A stretch of DNA of 64,000 bases from Poecilobothrus nobilitatus (taxonomy: Eukaryota; Arthropoda; Insecta; Diptera; Dolichopodidae): positions 214,880,965 to 214,944,964 of the forward strand of contig OX352774.1 of the NCBI GenBank assembly GCA_947095535.1, given 5' to 3'. Positions within the stretch are counted from its first letter, which is position 1, and each line of letters opens with the position of its first letter. The translations under genes and the position numbers were made by a program. Below are positions 1-13,300 of this stretch, one piece after another. The notes under the pieces were generated by a model that did no database searches, was not told where the DNA came from, and saw only the letters and a program-made list of their open reading frames with translations.

Positions 1-1006
1 ACTTAATTTAAAAATTAATATCAAAATTATAATATTTTTTAAATTTAGTATTTAAATTTACCGTTATGTGAAAACCAAATTTTGCATGATTTTTCTGCTT
101 TCATAACTCCGGCACGCTTTTAGATAGAGGCTTGAAATTTTGAGGCAAGAAAGAACTTTTAGAATTAGTATAGTTTGCTCAGAAATTTTTTTTCGATCAC
201 CCCCTGTTTATCAGCTATTAGGGCTCAAAAATTTAAAATTTGCTATTTTTAAACACCTGTAACTTAGGAACCTGTACACATTTTACTTCGGAAAGATATA
301 AAAATTAAACCTACAGTAATCTATTTTAACGTGTGTTAAAGGTTTATTTTAGTTGTAAAGGGTTTCAAAGTTGCAACTCTTCAAAATTGCGAAAAAGCCC
401 CATTTTCAGATGTATATACCTCAGGCTCTGCGTAATAGTTTTGCAATCTAAAACCGCCAGGAGATCGAAACTTTTATTATCTATATAAAACAATATCAAA
501 ATTATGTAATATTTTGTAATTTACTATTTAAATTTACGGTTATATGAAAACCACATTTTGCATGAAATTTTTTTTTTTCATAACTCCGGCACGCCTTTAG
601 ATAGGAACCTGAAATTTTGAGACAAGAAAGAACTTTTTAATTAGAAATTAGTATAAATTTCCTCAGAAAATTTTTTGGTAGCGCCCCCTCTTTAAGAGTT
701 ATTACGCCTCAAAAATTGAAAATTTGCTATTTTTAGACACCTGTAACTTAGGTACCTGTAAAAATTTCGGCAAGACATGAAAATTAAAAGTTCAATAATA
801 TATTTTTACGTGTGTTAACGGTTTTTTTTAGTTATATAGGATTTCGGACTTACAACCCCTTAAAATTGCAAAAAAGTCCTATTTTCACATATTTTGTTAT
901 TAGATGAAATTTTAAAATTTTTGTGCAAGTCACAATTATAAACAGTTTGTATTGAGTTTTGGAAATGTGCGCTTTTAAAAACCGTTGGTTTACATTCTAC
1001 CTTGTT
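1..1006 (-). repeat. FB repeat copy W (reverse), at least two tandem modules, cut by window start
   Basis: The head, AACAAGGTAGAATGTAAACC on the minus strand, lies at 1006-987. Reading leftward there are two module copies, with the AATAGGACTTTT / AATGGGGCTTTTT-type module starts near 868 and 395 (spacing about 473), and repeated blocks around 60-160 and 540-640. The tail is beyond the window. Its first 110 bases match copy A (3702) almost perfectly, more closely than any other copy. Confidence 0.85.
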
Positions 1007-2177
1007 TTTTTTAACTTTAACAAAATGAAAACGTTTCCCATAGTGTTATTTTTTTATTATAACAACAAAAACGGCACAAAGATGGCACATTATTTCAGGA
1101 ATATTATATACAGCTTCCACTAGGTTCTAGGTAATATATTATGTTACGGGACTGAATTTTATTTATATTATAACTTATATTATATCTACTATAACAGATA
1201 GTCTGTTAATTAACAAATTTAATCTTATTTAGCAAAAGAAAAACTTAAGAAAAATAAACTTGCGTAATAATAATGAAAATTATACTTTTGAGTTTTAAAA
1301 ATTACTTTACAAACAATGAAATTAACTATATTAAATTTACGCTAGCCAAACATTATATTCTACTTTTAAGAAAGGCATAAAAATTAAATGTCATTTTGTA
1401 TTTCATTTTTATAAATTCAGTTGTTTATATTTTAAAAATAAAAATTTAGGAAATGTTTCGTTTTACAATACTACCGAAACTCCTTCAGTAAGCAAGTAGT
1501 ATATTGATATGCTTATAGAATTCCTAATTTTAATTTTCAACAAGGTTCAGAAAATCTTCTGTGAGGTAAATAAGACAAGATGAAAAAATCTGTAAAAACT
1601 CAAACATAAGTTAAACGTAAAAACAATAAGAAAATTTAAAAAAAAAATTTTTTTCCTTTTTTTTGATTTTTAATTTAAATAAATTAAAAATTTTTCTACC
1701 TTATTGTTTTAGCTTGTTCATCAAATGAGTGTTCATTTGAAAATGTTTGGACACTTAAGTACAAAATAAGTACCAAAAATTAAAAAAAATTAAAATGTTT
1801 TTTTAATTTTTTATTGTTTTAACTTTAGCTTATGGAGTTGTTTAGTTTTCTACTAACTATTCTGCTAACAGTTAAATCCTGCGTATAATCTAAAAGACTT
1901 AAAATATTTTAAAGGTCATCTATTTAACTATTTACCTTATTATAATTTTATTTTGGTAAATTATAAAAAGGTAAATATTTAGGTTTTAGTTGTTAACAAT
2001 GTTTTTTGTTGTTAATAATGTTGTTGACCTGTGCAGGATTTAAGGTCGCACTTCCTTATATTATATATACGCTATGTTATTAAACAGTTAGCCAGTTAGT
2101 CACCGAGAATCACAATGATTTTTCTTTTTTTTAAAGCTTTATTGAATATTTATTAGTTCTTCTAGTTACTCTAGTTA
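1007..2177. other. Spacer between the head-to-head FB pair, no gene
   Basis: A/T-rich, with poly-A/T runs (1637-1680 and 1770-1815). No ORF, tRNA head or element ends recognised. Confidence 0.6.
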
Positions 2178-2619
2178 GAACAATTTTTTTTTTTTTTTTT
2201 GTATTTCTAAAAATTTATATACATACACATATACTTATATCTATGCATATTATTCTTTTATTGATTTGTTGAATTTTTGTTAGCAGATTCAACATTAATC
2301 TTCTGTTTGTTTTGTATTTGTTTATAGTTTTTATTATTTTTTTCTTCTAATATTTTTGAATGAAAAAAAATCGCATGTACATTACAAAATAACGTAAATG
2401 AATGTATGAATGAATGCACATATATTTTCACGATTTCATAACAACATTTTGTTTTATTCAATAACAATAATAATATTGAATAAAACAAAATGTTGTTAAA
2501 TTATTAGAAGTTATTTTGCTTTGATATAAATTATTATGTAAAAAATCTATAAATTTTGGCATTGTACTTTTCGTGTAGTGGCGGTCGGTCCTGTGTGGAG
2601 ATAGCTGATTTTTTTTTTT
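2178..2619. repeat. Inverted duplicate, copy 1
   Basis: About 440 bp whose reverse complement matches 30688-31113. It runs from GAACAATTTTTTTTT to TGGCGGTCGGTCCTGTG and GGAGATAGCTGATTTTTT. Shared blocks include TTTGTTTTGTATTTGTTTA and TATAAATTATTATGTAAAAA. It differs from copy 2 by carrying an extra hairpin arm (2440-2497). Confidence 0.8.
2440..2497. repeat. Perfect 24-bp-stem hairpin
   Basis: The arm AACAACATTTTGTTTTATTC plus AATA (2440-2463) is exactly complementary to 2474-2497, with a 10-base loop. Copy 2 of the inverted duplicate has only one of the arms. Confidence 0.9.
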
Positions 2620-2639
2620 GCTACAGTCAGTAAAATTTA

Positions 2640-2836
2640 TTTTATTTATTTTTATTTATATTACAAATCACGAAAGATAATGCGACAAACTATCTAAGGC
2701 CATTATAGATCGAATATTATTATTATTTATTTTGTTTATATTATATATTATATATTTACTATTTGGGAGCAAGGGTGTTTTCAATTAAGAAAACTTTCTC
2801 CTTCTGCAGAATTTGAACCCGTACTTCCTCGGGTCT
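2640..2836 (-). mobile_element. SINE-B copy 1 (tRNA-derived, reverse)
   Basis: Plus-strand CTTCTGCAGAATTTGAACCC is the reverse of the box B region (GGTTCAAATTCTGCAG), and the body block ACTATCTAAGGCCATTATAG is shared with copy 2. It is flanked by AGTAAAATTTA at 2629-2639 and 2837-2847. Part of the tRNA head is truncated. Confidence 0.75.
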
Positions 2837-2847
2837 AGTAAAATTTA

Positions 2848-3092
2848 TTTATTTATTATTTTAAAAAACCATCGGCTACTAAGGCCATTATAGGTCGAAT
2901 ACTATTATTAAATTATAGAAACTATTTTATTTTAATATTATTTATTTTGTTTATATTATATATTTACACTATATTTGGTAGCAAGGACGATTTGTTTTGC
3001 AATTAATAAAACTTGCTACATGTGCAGGATTTGAACCCGCACTCCCTCGGTTAATAAGCCATGTGCTTAACCACAAGCCCATCGAGGCCCCC
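2848..3092 (-). mobile_element. SINE-B copy 2 (tRNA-derived, reverse), complete head
   Basis: On the minus strand it begins GGGGGCCTCGATGGGCTTGT, with an A-box-like GGGCTTGTGGTTAAG and box B GGGTTCAAATCCTGC. The body holds CTTAGTAGCCGATGG at its end. It is flanked by AGTAAAATTTA at 2837-2847 and 3093-3103. Confidence 0.85.
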
Positions 3093-3103
3093 AGTAAAAT
3101 TTA

Positions 3104-3701
3104 GAAAAAAAAAAAAAAATTTCAATTGCTTCAAAAATTATTGCATACATTTAGGGAATTTTTAATATGTTAAATTTCCATTGCTTTTATTTGGAAGTAA
3201 AATATTATTTTATCATTATCAATAAAATACTAAATTTGCTGCTTAAATGTATTTAAAAAAAAATATTTTAACCAAACATAGGTATTTAAAAATCCAATTC
3301 AATACAAATTTTACAATATTACCGCATTTGCCTTTAGGAATTGAAAAAAAAAACAAACAATTTAAAACAATAATTGAATAAAAATTAATAAAAATAAAAG
3401 AATATTGATGCAAAAAATTTTTATATAACTCTATTTTAGGAACTTTTAGTATTACTTTGATTTTTTTTCTTCGAATTTCATTTATATAAAGATAGAAATT
3501 TGTTCAGAACTTTATTCCAAAATATTTTAGGCTATATTTTACGAAGGTCAAAGAAAACATTGTTAAAAAATTCTTAAATAAGTTGAAACATAAAGCATGT
3601 ATTAAAAAATTTGTTGTCTTAAAATTAAAAACGAAAATAAAAAAAATGTTATCAAAAAGCTAAATATCTTTTACAAAATTAAAAATACAAAATTAAAAAA
3701 A
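3104..3701. other. A/T-rich spacer, nothing recognised
   Basis: Runs of A and T between SINE-B2 and FB copy A; no coding or repeat signature. Confidence 0.6.
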
Positions 3702-4471
3702 AACAAGGTAGAATGTAAACCAACGGTTTTTAAAAGCGCACATTTCCAAAACTCAATACAAACTGTTTAAAATTGTGACTTGCACAAAAATTTGAAAATT
3801 TCATGTAATAAAAAAAACGTGAAAATAGGACATTTTTGAAATTTTGAGGGGCCGTAAGTCCGGAATCCTATATAACTAAAAAAGCCGTTAACACGCATAA
3901 AAATATATTATTGAACCTTTAATTTTCATGCCTCGCCGAAGAAAAATTTTCACAGGTGCAGGTGTCTAAAAATAGCAAATTTTCAATTTTTGAGGCGTAA
4001 TAACTCTTAAAGAGGGTGTGTTACCAAAAAATTTTCTGAGGAAACTTATACTAATTCTAAAAGCGTGCCGGAGTTATAAAAGTAGAAAAATCATGCAAAA
4101 TTTGGTTTTCACATAACGGTAAATTTAAATACTAAATTTAAAAAAATTGTATAATTTTGATATTAATTTACAAAGATAAAAGAAATACCTGTCGAATGAC
4201 GTTTTCAGATTGAAAAAATCTTAAGCAGAACATAAGATATATGCATTTAAAAATAGGACTTTTTCAAAGTTTGAGTGGGTGTAGCTCCGTAATGGGAGGG
4301 GCTACATGAAAAAGTTGTTCCACAAAATTATTTTTTTTATGAGACCTAAAATTTTTTTTCTCTATCTTTAACGGTGTAGAAGTTTTGTAAACAGACGGAC
4401 TGACGGACGGACGGACAGAGTGAAACTAATAAGCACATTTTTTCAAATTTTTTTTGGAAATATGCTAAAAA
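3702..4471 (+). repeat. FB repeat copy A (forward), complete head and tail
   Basis: Starts AACAAGGTAGAATGTAAACC and ends in GGAAATATGCTAAAAA. Module starts are near 3828 and 4256 (spacing 428; one internal block is deleted relative to copy B). Near the tail are repeated GACGGACG units and the block GAGTGAAACTAATAAGCACA. It faces copy W head to head across a 2.7-kb spacer. Confidence 0.88.
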
Positions 4472-7400
4472 CAGAGAAACACGAAATTAAATTAAGCAAT
4501 TAACTTTATTCTTTATTCTAAATTTTCAATTTGGTTGAAAAGAAATGTATTTTTTCCCCACTTGCTATAAAAAATTAATTTACACAAGCTATTTTTTCTT
4601 TACAGACTTGCTTTTTTTTAATAGAACAAAAAAAATTTAATTTTAAATTTAATAGAACATACACGTCCCTTCCCGGGGGCTACAAATGAAAATAAAAATT
4701 TAAAGAGGATTTTGTTAGGATTGATTTTTTTATATTAAGGTCAACTAGGATATAAGCAAAAAAAAAATTTTTTTAATTATTTTATAGTGTCAAAGGAATA
4801 AATTTTATATAAAATTTAAAATAATTTTTTTTTTTAAAAAAACTTATTTAAATTGTCCTTTTTAGAATGTGAAAATTTCTTTTCGATAGAAAATTTTTCT
4901 GGAGCCTAAAGAAGAAATATATAAAAGAAAGTTTGAAGAATTACAAAAAAATAAAAAAAATCCTTAAAATTTAATTGGGCCTTCATAAATTATTACCTTT
5001 AGATTACGAAAATTCATTACATAACGAACCTTTTTCTTTATCCTTGTTGGAATTTAAATTTTTTAATTTTCACTCCAATCTACAAAAATAATTATGTTAT
5101 CACCGAAAAAAAAATTAATAATAATAATAATAATTAACTTAGTATTATTTTTAAAACCTTAATTCAATCTGAACTGAACATGACGAAAATTCATATCAAT
5201 TATGATTACTAAATAATTTTTTGATTTTTTTAAGATAAACAACAAAATAATTTTAAACATTGTTTAAATGTAATTTATTTCGTTCAACCTTTATTTTGGT
5301 TATTTCAACTTTTTCGTATCCAACAAGTTATCAACTTTTTATTTATATAAAATTCTTAAATAAAGTAAGAACATAACAATCATTTGAGAGATGATCATTT
5401 TAAAAAAACATTAAAAAATCCAAAAAAAAATTTATCTCTCCATATTGCTAGGATAATATGGTCAACTCCGTATTGCCTCACATAATATAACGGTTGAAGA
5501 ATTCGAAAGAAAGAATAAATGAGGACATATAGAAGTGAGATTTTAATATGGAAAGCGATTTAGAGGTTCAAATAAGCTCTAGTTAATTGCTATATTAAGC
5601 ACTCCCTACATGAATACCTTTAACTTTTCCAACTTTATCACCATAAAGCATCCTTATAACGTTCACAATGGATCTTATTCATGTAGCAAGCACATCAATG
5701 AAAGTTATTTGTTAAATAAATGTAAAACAATGTTTACGAAGTATATTAAAGACATATTGTAAAAAACAAACATTTAATAAATTAATAGTATTAAAAGAAA
5801 AAATTATTTTTGAAATAAATACAAAATTTAAAGTTATTTTTAAAGTAGTCGTATACTTTATGAACAACGAAATCATTCATAATAGTTCTTCCCGAAAAAT
5901 TCTATATTTTCTCTATTTTTCATATTAAAGTATTGCAAATCGCAAACAATAGAAGAATAACAGTATTTAATACTACCTATCATAATTTTCCAAAGAATTT
6001 ATTCGATAGTTACTATTATATTCTTTTTTTTTTTCTTTCAGAATTAATGTTTAAAGATTTACATCATAAACAATAAATAAAAATATTTTGTACATAAATT
6101 TTATACTTACTGTTGTTAATGTCCGTTTTTCATAATGATACTATTATAATTCTACGGTTAAGTTTTTATTTTAACTACTAAACAACTATAAACATAAAGC
6201 ATTAACTCATTTCGTATTCTTGAATCCTGACATATTATTACAAAATAAGTTGTGCGTATAACCAAACTACAAAAAAAAAAAAAAAAATTACTTCCTGTTT
6301 TCATTCTTTATTTTAATAAGCTGATATAGCACAACATCCTTAATACTATTTGTACAATATTATTATGGAAAAATTAACCATTTTTCCTTAAAGATAAGAA
6401 ATTTTTTTTTTTTTATATATTTTTAAGGCTTCTCATCCTATTTGATTTTTTAACATTGTTGTTGTTTTTTTTTTTTGTAACATAATACAATTAATAATTC
6501 CAAAATAATTTATTTATGTATGCATAAATGTGTACATATAAAGTATATATAATCTATACAGATATCATATAACTTATTTGTATATCAGAAAGTTGTAGAG
6601 CGCAAAATAAAAAAAAAAAGGTTATTTTTAAAAGATTTTTACTGTACTCAATTTTCATTTGGTTGTATAGTTTTTTTTTTTTTTTTTTTTTCAATAAATT
6701 ACAGTATTATTCCATCAAGGATCAACATAAGGACAACAAAAAGGAAAAAAAACAAAAACAACAGAAAACATTTTGTCCTTTCTTGTTTCATTGTTTTTAT
6801 TTTTCTTTTAAATTTTTTTTTTTGTTTTTTATGTTTTTTTTATGGAACAGCAATCCTGAAATGCACAAAATATTTTCATAACTTGTTAAAAAAAAAAAAA
6901 TTACATTCAATATTAAATTTAAGAGAATTATTATACAAATATCACTATACTGAAGAGATTTTTTAACGGAAAATTTAATAGATTTTTTATATTATATACT
7001 TTTTAAGGATAATATAAAATTATTTGTAATAAAAAAATTATTAAATGTAAAAATTTAATTTAAGAAAATTATTTTATAATATAAAAATAAACTTTAATAT
7101 GAATTAAATTTTAATAAAATATGAAAAGTGAATATATGATAAAAATGATATTTTAAAATTAATAAATTATTTCTGATTTTTTCTTTTCCATTCCTTTCAT
7201 ATTCCACTTATTTTTTACTTCTTTAACTGACCACTTTTTCAGGATTCCGTTCCAATATTTCATCCTTGTCTTCGTTGCTACTTACTACTTGTATTTTAGT
7301 ACTTCATTAGGTACATTGAATTTCCTTACTATTATTAATGCAATACAAAGCCAGGATACTTTAATCAAAGAGCTTTATTTTACGAAGGGACATGTTATAG

Positions 7401-8088
7401 ATGAGAAAAAAGTAGATTAAAAAAAATTTGTTTTTATTTATTTCTCTCTTTTTAACGACCTGCAATTTTATACAAGCATTAAGGATACTGTAAGGTACTG
7501 AATAATAAACTGCTCTAATATAAATTTCTCCATCTGTACTGGTAATGATGTTTATAAGTAAATAATAATTACTTCATTTTCTCTACAAGTTTCTTTTCAA
7601 TTTTGATGTTTGTGTTTTTAAATCTTAAAGATTAATAGTTGAATTTGTTTTTACGACAATATGACTACCACAGGAATTGTGACAATGATAGATACATTAA
7701 ACATTGACCTTATAAATTAAATTTAACAAATATGCACATAAAAAAAATGAAAATGATTTAAACATTTTTAAAGTTTTAAGTTTTTAAATTGTAATTTTTT
7801 TCAATGGTTTGTAACAAAAAACATTCGATTGTAAGGATTGGATTGTGACTGGATTGGATTGACGGTAACATTGGATGCCCAGTTTCCATAAACATTTATT
7901 ATTACCGTAAAATAACAATTTCCATATTTTTTAATAAGCAAAAGGTTGCTAATTGTCCTTTCTAAACTCTTAATTAACCAATTATAAAATTCATAAATTT
8001 ATTTATAATAATAGGTAAAAACAAAAATCCTATAAAATTTTGTAATTGAACTCTTATCAAAATTAGTTAAATTATTTATCATAAATAA
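4472..8088. other. A/T-rich non-coding stretch
   Basis: Many homopolymer runs (for example 6672-6690 and around 6880-6900). The only ORF over 60 codons (6663-6881) is made of poly-Phe and Lys codons and is rejected. No element ends seen. Confidence 0.6.
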
Positions 8089-8773
8089 AAACAAAGCAGT
8101 ATGCAGAACCAAAGATGTTTAAAGGTGCACATTTTCTAAAAAACAAATTTTATACAATAATTACGACTCCAAAAATTTTTATTTAAAAGCTTTCAAAAGT
8201 TTAATTTTGGAGTTTGGATAAGGCTTTAATCTTGGCTTGTATCCTAAGCTAGAGGTGTCTAAAAATAACAAATTTTCAATTTTTTACTCCTCCTTCAGCT
8301 ACAGGATGGGATACAAAAAAATTTCTGAACTCGTACTAATTCTAAAAGATCTTTCTTCTATCAAAATTACAAGGTGTCGGAGATATGAAGGAAGCATGAG
8401 TATTTTATTTCCACACAACGGTAAATTTAAGTTCTAAATTATAAAAAATTGTATAATTTTGATTATCACTTTTAAATTGAAATAATATCAGAGCCTGAGA
8501 TATACACATTTAAAAATAGAACTTTCTTTAATTAAATACTTAAAATAATTCCTACATAAAAACGTAATTCACAAGAAGGGGTTAAATAAAAAAGTTGTTC
8601 CACAATATAATTCTTTAAAAGACCGATCTGTATAGTTAAATTAAAATGAATTGGAGGGAAAATTAAATTTCTGTATTTTAAACGGTGTAGTAGTTTTGTA
8701 AACAAATAAATGGACGAACAAAATGAAACTAATAAACAAATTTTCCAATTTTATTTTTTTAAATGTATTAAAA
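8089..8773 (+). repeat. FB repeat copy F (forward), diverged
   Basis: A degenerate head (ACAAAGCAGTATGCAGAACC), the CTAAAAATAACAAATTTTCA block, the ACAACGGTAAATTTAAG block and a decayed tail (GGACGAACAAAATGAAACTA) occur in the family order. The 66-codon ORF inside is not a gene. Confidence 0.75.
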
Positions 8774-9166
8774 CAAATTTAAATTGGTTGCTTCTAAAAA
8801 GTATTTTTTGTTTCCAAATGACCATTTATTTTAAATTTTCATATTATTTTAAATTTTCTTTTCTTTGTTTTTTAATATACGGATAAATTAATATGCAAAT
8901 GAGTTTTTATTATCAAATATAATCAATAATTTGATTTAAATTTTTCTATACTATTAAAATTTTCTGTTGTTGTCTCTAAAACATTAAAAATTCATTTTTC
9001 CATACATGATTTTATAAGTTAAACTATTAAAATTTTTAACCATCCAATATATCTAACATATAATTTTTTAGGCTGAACGTCCTCAAATGGAAAACTCTCA
9101 AAATCGTTTTGACTTGCACAGATATCCATTTTAGATAATAATTTAATTATGTAATAATAATATAAT

Positions 9167-9270
9167 TCTTTTTTTACGAGGGTAGATGGAGACACAAGGA
9201 GGAATGGAACAAGTAAAAGACCTCTATATAGGTGAGGGATTTTTACCCCCCTTAACTTTTTTTTGATCCA
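9167..9270. mobile_element. E element copy 1, degenerate
   Basis: TTTTTTTACGAGGGTAGATG, AAGACCTCTATATAGGTGAG and GGGATTTTTACCCCCCTT follow the order seen at 61463-61610. The 98-codon minus-strand ORF covering it is explained by this repeat and is not a gene. Confidence 0.5.
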
Positions 9271-12200
9271 ACAATAGATTATATGACCTTTAGTACTAAT
9301 GCACTGCTTGGACAAACAAATCTTTTTAACTCTAGATTACCTCTTTCACTAGGGCATGTACTCTTTTTTACATCTTAAATTATTTTGTATTATTATATTG
9401 AACAAAACGAACACGAGAAAGAAGAGCTTTGATAATTTTGAGTATATCTATTCCTTGACCTTCTTTCAGATCACTGACCGAAATATCTGGTAATCGACTC
9501 AGTTAAAAATAGATAACACTATGTAGATGAAAATATATTATACATTAATATGTTCTCCTTTAAGCAGAGGTCTATTCAAAAGTAAGGTCTATTCGAAGGT
9601 ATGTAAGTACATACTTCAAAGATAGTAAAAGCAATTGTTGCACTACATAGATTAAAATTATTTATTTTTAAACTTAAAAGTTTATTTAGGAGGAAGATCT
9701 TTAATTATTTGGTGCTGTATTATCTTCTAAAAAAACAAATTAACTTTACTAACTTTTTATGTTATGTATTTTATAATTTATTTCTTCCTATTTTATACAA
9801 CATCTGTCCTTTTTTTTTTTTTGTTTTTTGGAACAATGTCTGTTGTTGTTATTCAGAATGTATTTTATGTATAAAATAATTTTTTTAGAACATCAGAACA
9901 TATTGTTTAGGATCATTTTTAAGGACTTTGAAAATTTTATTTTTGTTCAAAATGAAAATCTAAATTTAATTTAAATTTAATTACAATTTTATCAAACCCC
10001 AAAACAAATATTAAATAATGCAAAAAATAGATATTTTTTTCTTTATGTTCTGAATGTTATGAAGCATATGGAATACTGTGTATGTTAAATTGAAATATGA
10101 TATTATAATATTATAGGAACATAATTTTGTTCATATTTCATTGCAAATGGAATCACAAATAATTGCATTTAATTATTATTTGAATTAAATATTTTTATTA
10201 ATATTGTCAACGATCGACCGCAATCTCTAAAATTCAAGCCTAAACTCATGGTAATTTAATTTGTTATGTTTTAATTCAGAAATGGATTTTAATTATTGAC
10301 CAAAAATTCGAATTTCATTATTCTTTCCATTTCAAAATGTGGAGGTACACTTTAAGTTCTATAATTCATTGCTATACTATATTGTTTTTTGAGATGATTT
10401 CGATTATAGAACACTTTCATTTATTTATCTCGTTCAGAAATTGGTAAATTTACAGTCATAGTTGAATGTTTCTACAATCGATGTTTATAAATTGTGACAT
10501 TTTTAACCCAGTTCTTCATCGCAATTGATTTTGTATATGAATAGAGCTTGTAAGTATTCTTTCTTAGATTTTTTGATTTTGGTCTGCTCTATTAAGGACT
10601 GCCTATTAGAATAATAAACGGCGGAACTCACAAATAGAACAAGTAATCTTAACTAATAATTACCAACTCTGGATTATAGAACACTATGTAAAGTATTGAG
10701 AAATTCTAAAAGTTTTACAACTCCAAATGGTGTCAAAAACTTTTATTTAGGCTTAAAATCTACTTAAAATAATAATATAAAATTTATTTAAATTTTTTTC
10801 CAATACAAAAAATAAATTGAGACCTATTAGTATATTTTATTTTTTTAAATTGTATTTTATAAGTATAATGTACAAACAATCAATTAACATTAAAATTTTT
10901 TTTTAATTAAATAAATTAGAGTAAAATTTTATTTAAAAATTTTAAAATATTATTATTATTTACGATATTATTTAAAAAAATTCACTTTCATATACATTTT
11001 TATATATTCTCATAAACATATTTTTAATAAAATATTAAATTTTCTTAATTAATCCTTCCTTCCTTGTTTTCATTATTTCTATTCCCATAGATTCAAAACA
11101 TTATTAATGAATGAATACTACAGATACTAATTAAATATTTACAAAATAATTACCCCTACCCATAAATTTGTTTTAAATAATTTTTTTTTTTTTTTCAATT
11201 TTTTCCATATGACTTTCTCATCTTATCAGCTTTTAAAATATTATTAAGGAAATAGAGTATGTTGTGAACAGTGAACAACAATAATTACCAAAACCATTTA
11301 ATTTATAAATATTCCTAGAGTCTTTTTCAAAAGTTCTTCTTATATATCTTCAGAAAATAATCTACCAATAATTTTTCAATATACTTTATTATATCTGTAA
11401 TATGTAAACTATAAGCCAAACGTCTTAAAATTATAGATTGTACACTAAATTAAGAAAATTGTTGCTATTATTGATAGAAGTACAGAAAAATGATTAGGAA
11501 TCAACAGACTTTTAAAAACTATTATCTCAATTGTTATTTTCTTCTATAAAAATTTAAATCTACCATAGACATTTGAAAATCTATATTTTTTTAACAGTCT
11601 TAATAAAAGAAAACAAACATTATTCATATTTTTGATTTTCTGAATATTTACAAATCGCTCAAATGACCAAAGATGTAGTATAATGCACATATTTATCTCG
11701 AAAAAGGCGGTCTGATGCCTCCATTTAAAATTGTTCAAAAAAAAACGGGAAGAGTATGAGTATCTGCCCAACGTTACGTCGTTCAAATTCTTGGCATAAT
11801 TCAGCATATTGAAATTCGTTTGTGACACAAATATCGCAAATGTGAAACCATCTACCACCTCATGTGTTCCCTAAAATTCGGAATTATTACCTTTTCATTT
11901 TACGTAGTTTTAAGGAGAACGACAACAGCCTAAAGCTATATTTAGTCCATAGCAGAATCTTCCCTTGTACAAACAATACAATATTAGTAAAAGTCCCATA
12001 AGTTTTGTGGGTTACAGTTTCACACATTGATAGAAGAATGGTGCTCGTACCACCCCTCTTCTTCAACGTCTTTCGATGACTCCCACTTACACTTGTAAAT
12101 AAGCAAAAAAAACCTTCTTATCGTCTAAGTTTAAATAGTCTTAGCATCTAAAGAGTTTTAATAGCTTACTTTGTATATATTTTGAGTATTCAACTTCTCT

Positions 12201-13288
12201 ACGAAGATACAGAAAGGTTTTTTTTTAGGACAACAGCCAAGTAAATAAATACTCATATAAGCTAATTAACTCCTGAACTTTCTTTAGCACAATAAAGCTA
12301 TAGTTTTTAGACTATACATAAAATTCAAATTGAATCGAGCCATTTAAATATCAATTTTAATTTTATAAAATAAATTTTTACAAAGCAAATTCATGCAGGG
12401 CTTGTAGTAAAAGAACTATCCTATAGGAACATATTCTTTTAAAACATTTAACTTTTACGTAAAACATCTATCATTAGTTTCTTAAATCCTATATATCCTA
12501 AATTACTTAAAATTTTACATACAACTGCCAACTAAATAATTTTACCAGTTCTTTTAAATTTTTTTTTTTTTTCAATTTATTTCATCCTTATATTTGAATC
12601 CTTATTTAATTTTATATTCATTAATTTCATCTTAAATTACACTTTATATATATATATACGGTAGTTCCCATTGTTTTTCCTTATTTCACTTTCCTCTTTT
12701 TGTTGCCCTTCGATTTTTCGTTTTTATTTTCTTCTTTCATTACTTTATCACTCTTCAGTTTCAATTTTCATATTTTCTTTCCTAGTAATTTTAGAAAGCA
12801 CACTTTTGGGCCTTTATAATTCTCTTAAGTAGAAAATTTTTGTATGAAAATAAAAGAAATAAAAGAAAAAAAGATTTTACAACAATAATTCTTTTTCGTT
12901 TTTACTTTTAGCAAACCTTCCAAAAATGTCTTCTTTGAATTCCGATAGCAAATATGATTTGGAGAAAATATAAAAAACTTTTAAAACGCTTAATCATGTC
13001 AGTAAAAATAGAAAATCATAAAAAAAAAAATAAAAGAATACCAGTTTGTTAATCTGGCCAACTTAAAGTTATTTATGTCGCTCTTAAATAATACGAAATT
13101 TTTAAAAATGAATGAAAAAACTTTCACTAAATATACGAAATAAAAAAAAGTGTTTGAAAATTAATTAAAATGACAATAAATTTTTAATAAATTGAATTGG
13201 TAAAATAGGCTTTTTCTTTTTTGTGATTATACGGGGAAAGATCTTCAATTCTGTATTAAAATAACCGTTAAGTAAGATTAGCAGTAAA
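9271..13288. other. Non-coding, with one better-balanced patch at 11640-12110
   Basis: Mostly A/T-rich. The patch at 11640-12110 has more G+C and gives a 104-codon minus-strand frame (11858-11544) and a + frame of about 50 codons, neither recognisable. It may be an eroded transposon. Motif ATTATAGAACACT occurs at about 10404 and 10674. Confidence 0.45.
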
Positions 13289-13300
13289 AAAAACTAGAAG

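Noticed and set aside
6663..6881. 72-codon ORF
   Set aside because: Poly-Phe and Lys from homopolymers.
8237..8437. 66-codon ORF
   Set aside because: Lies inside FB copy F; other copies do not keep the frame.
9019..9315. 98-codon minus-strand ORF
   Set aside because: Explained by the E element (9167-9270) and A/T-rich flank; no protein motif.
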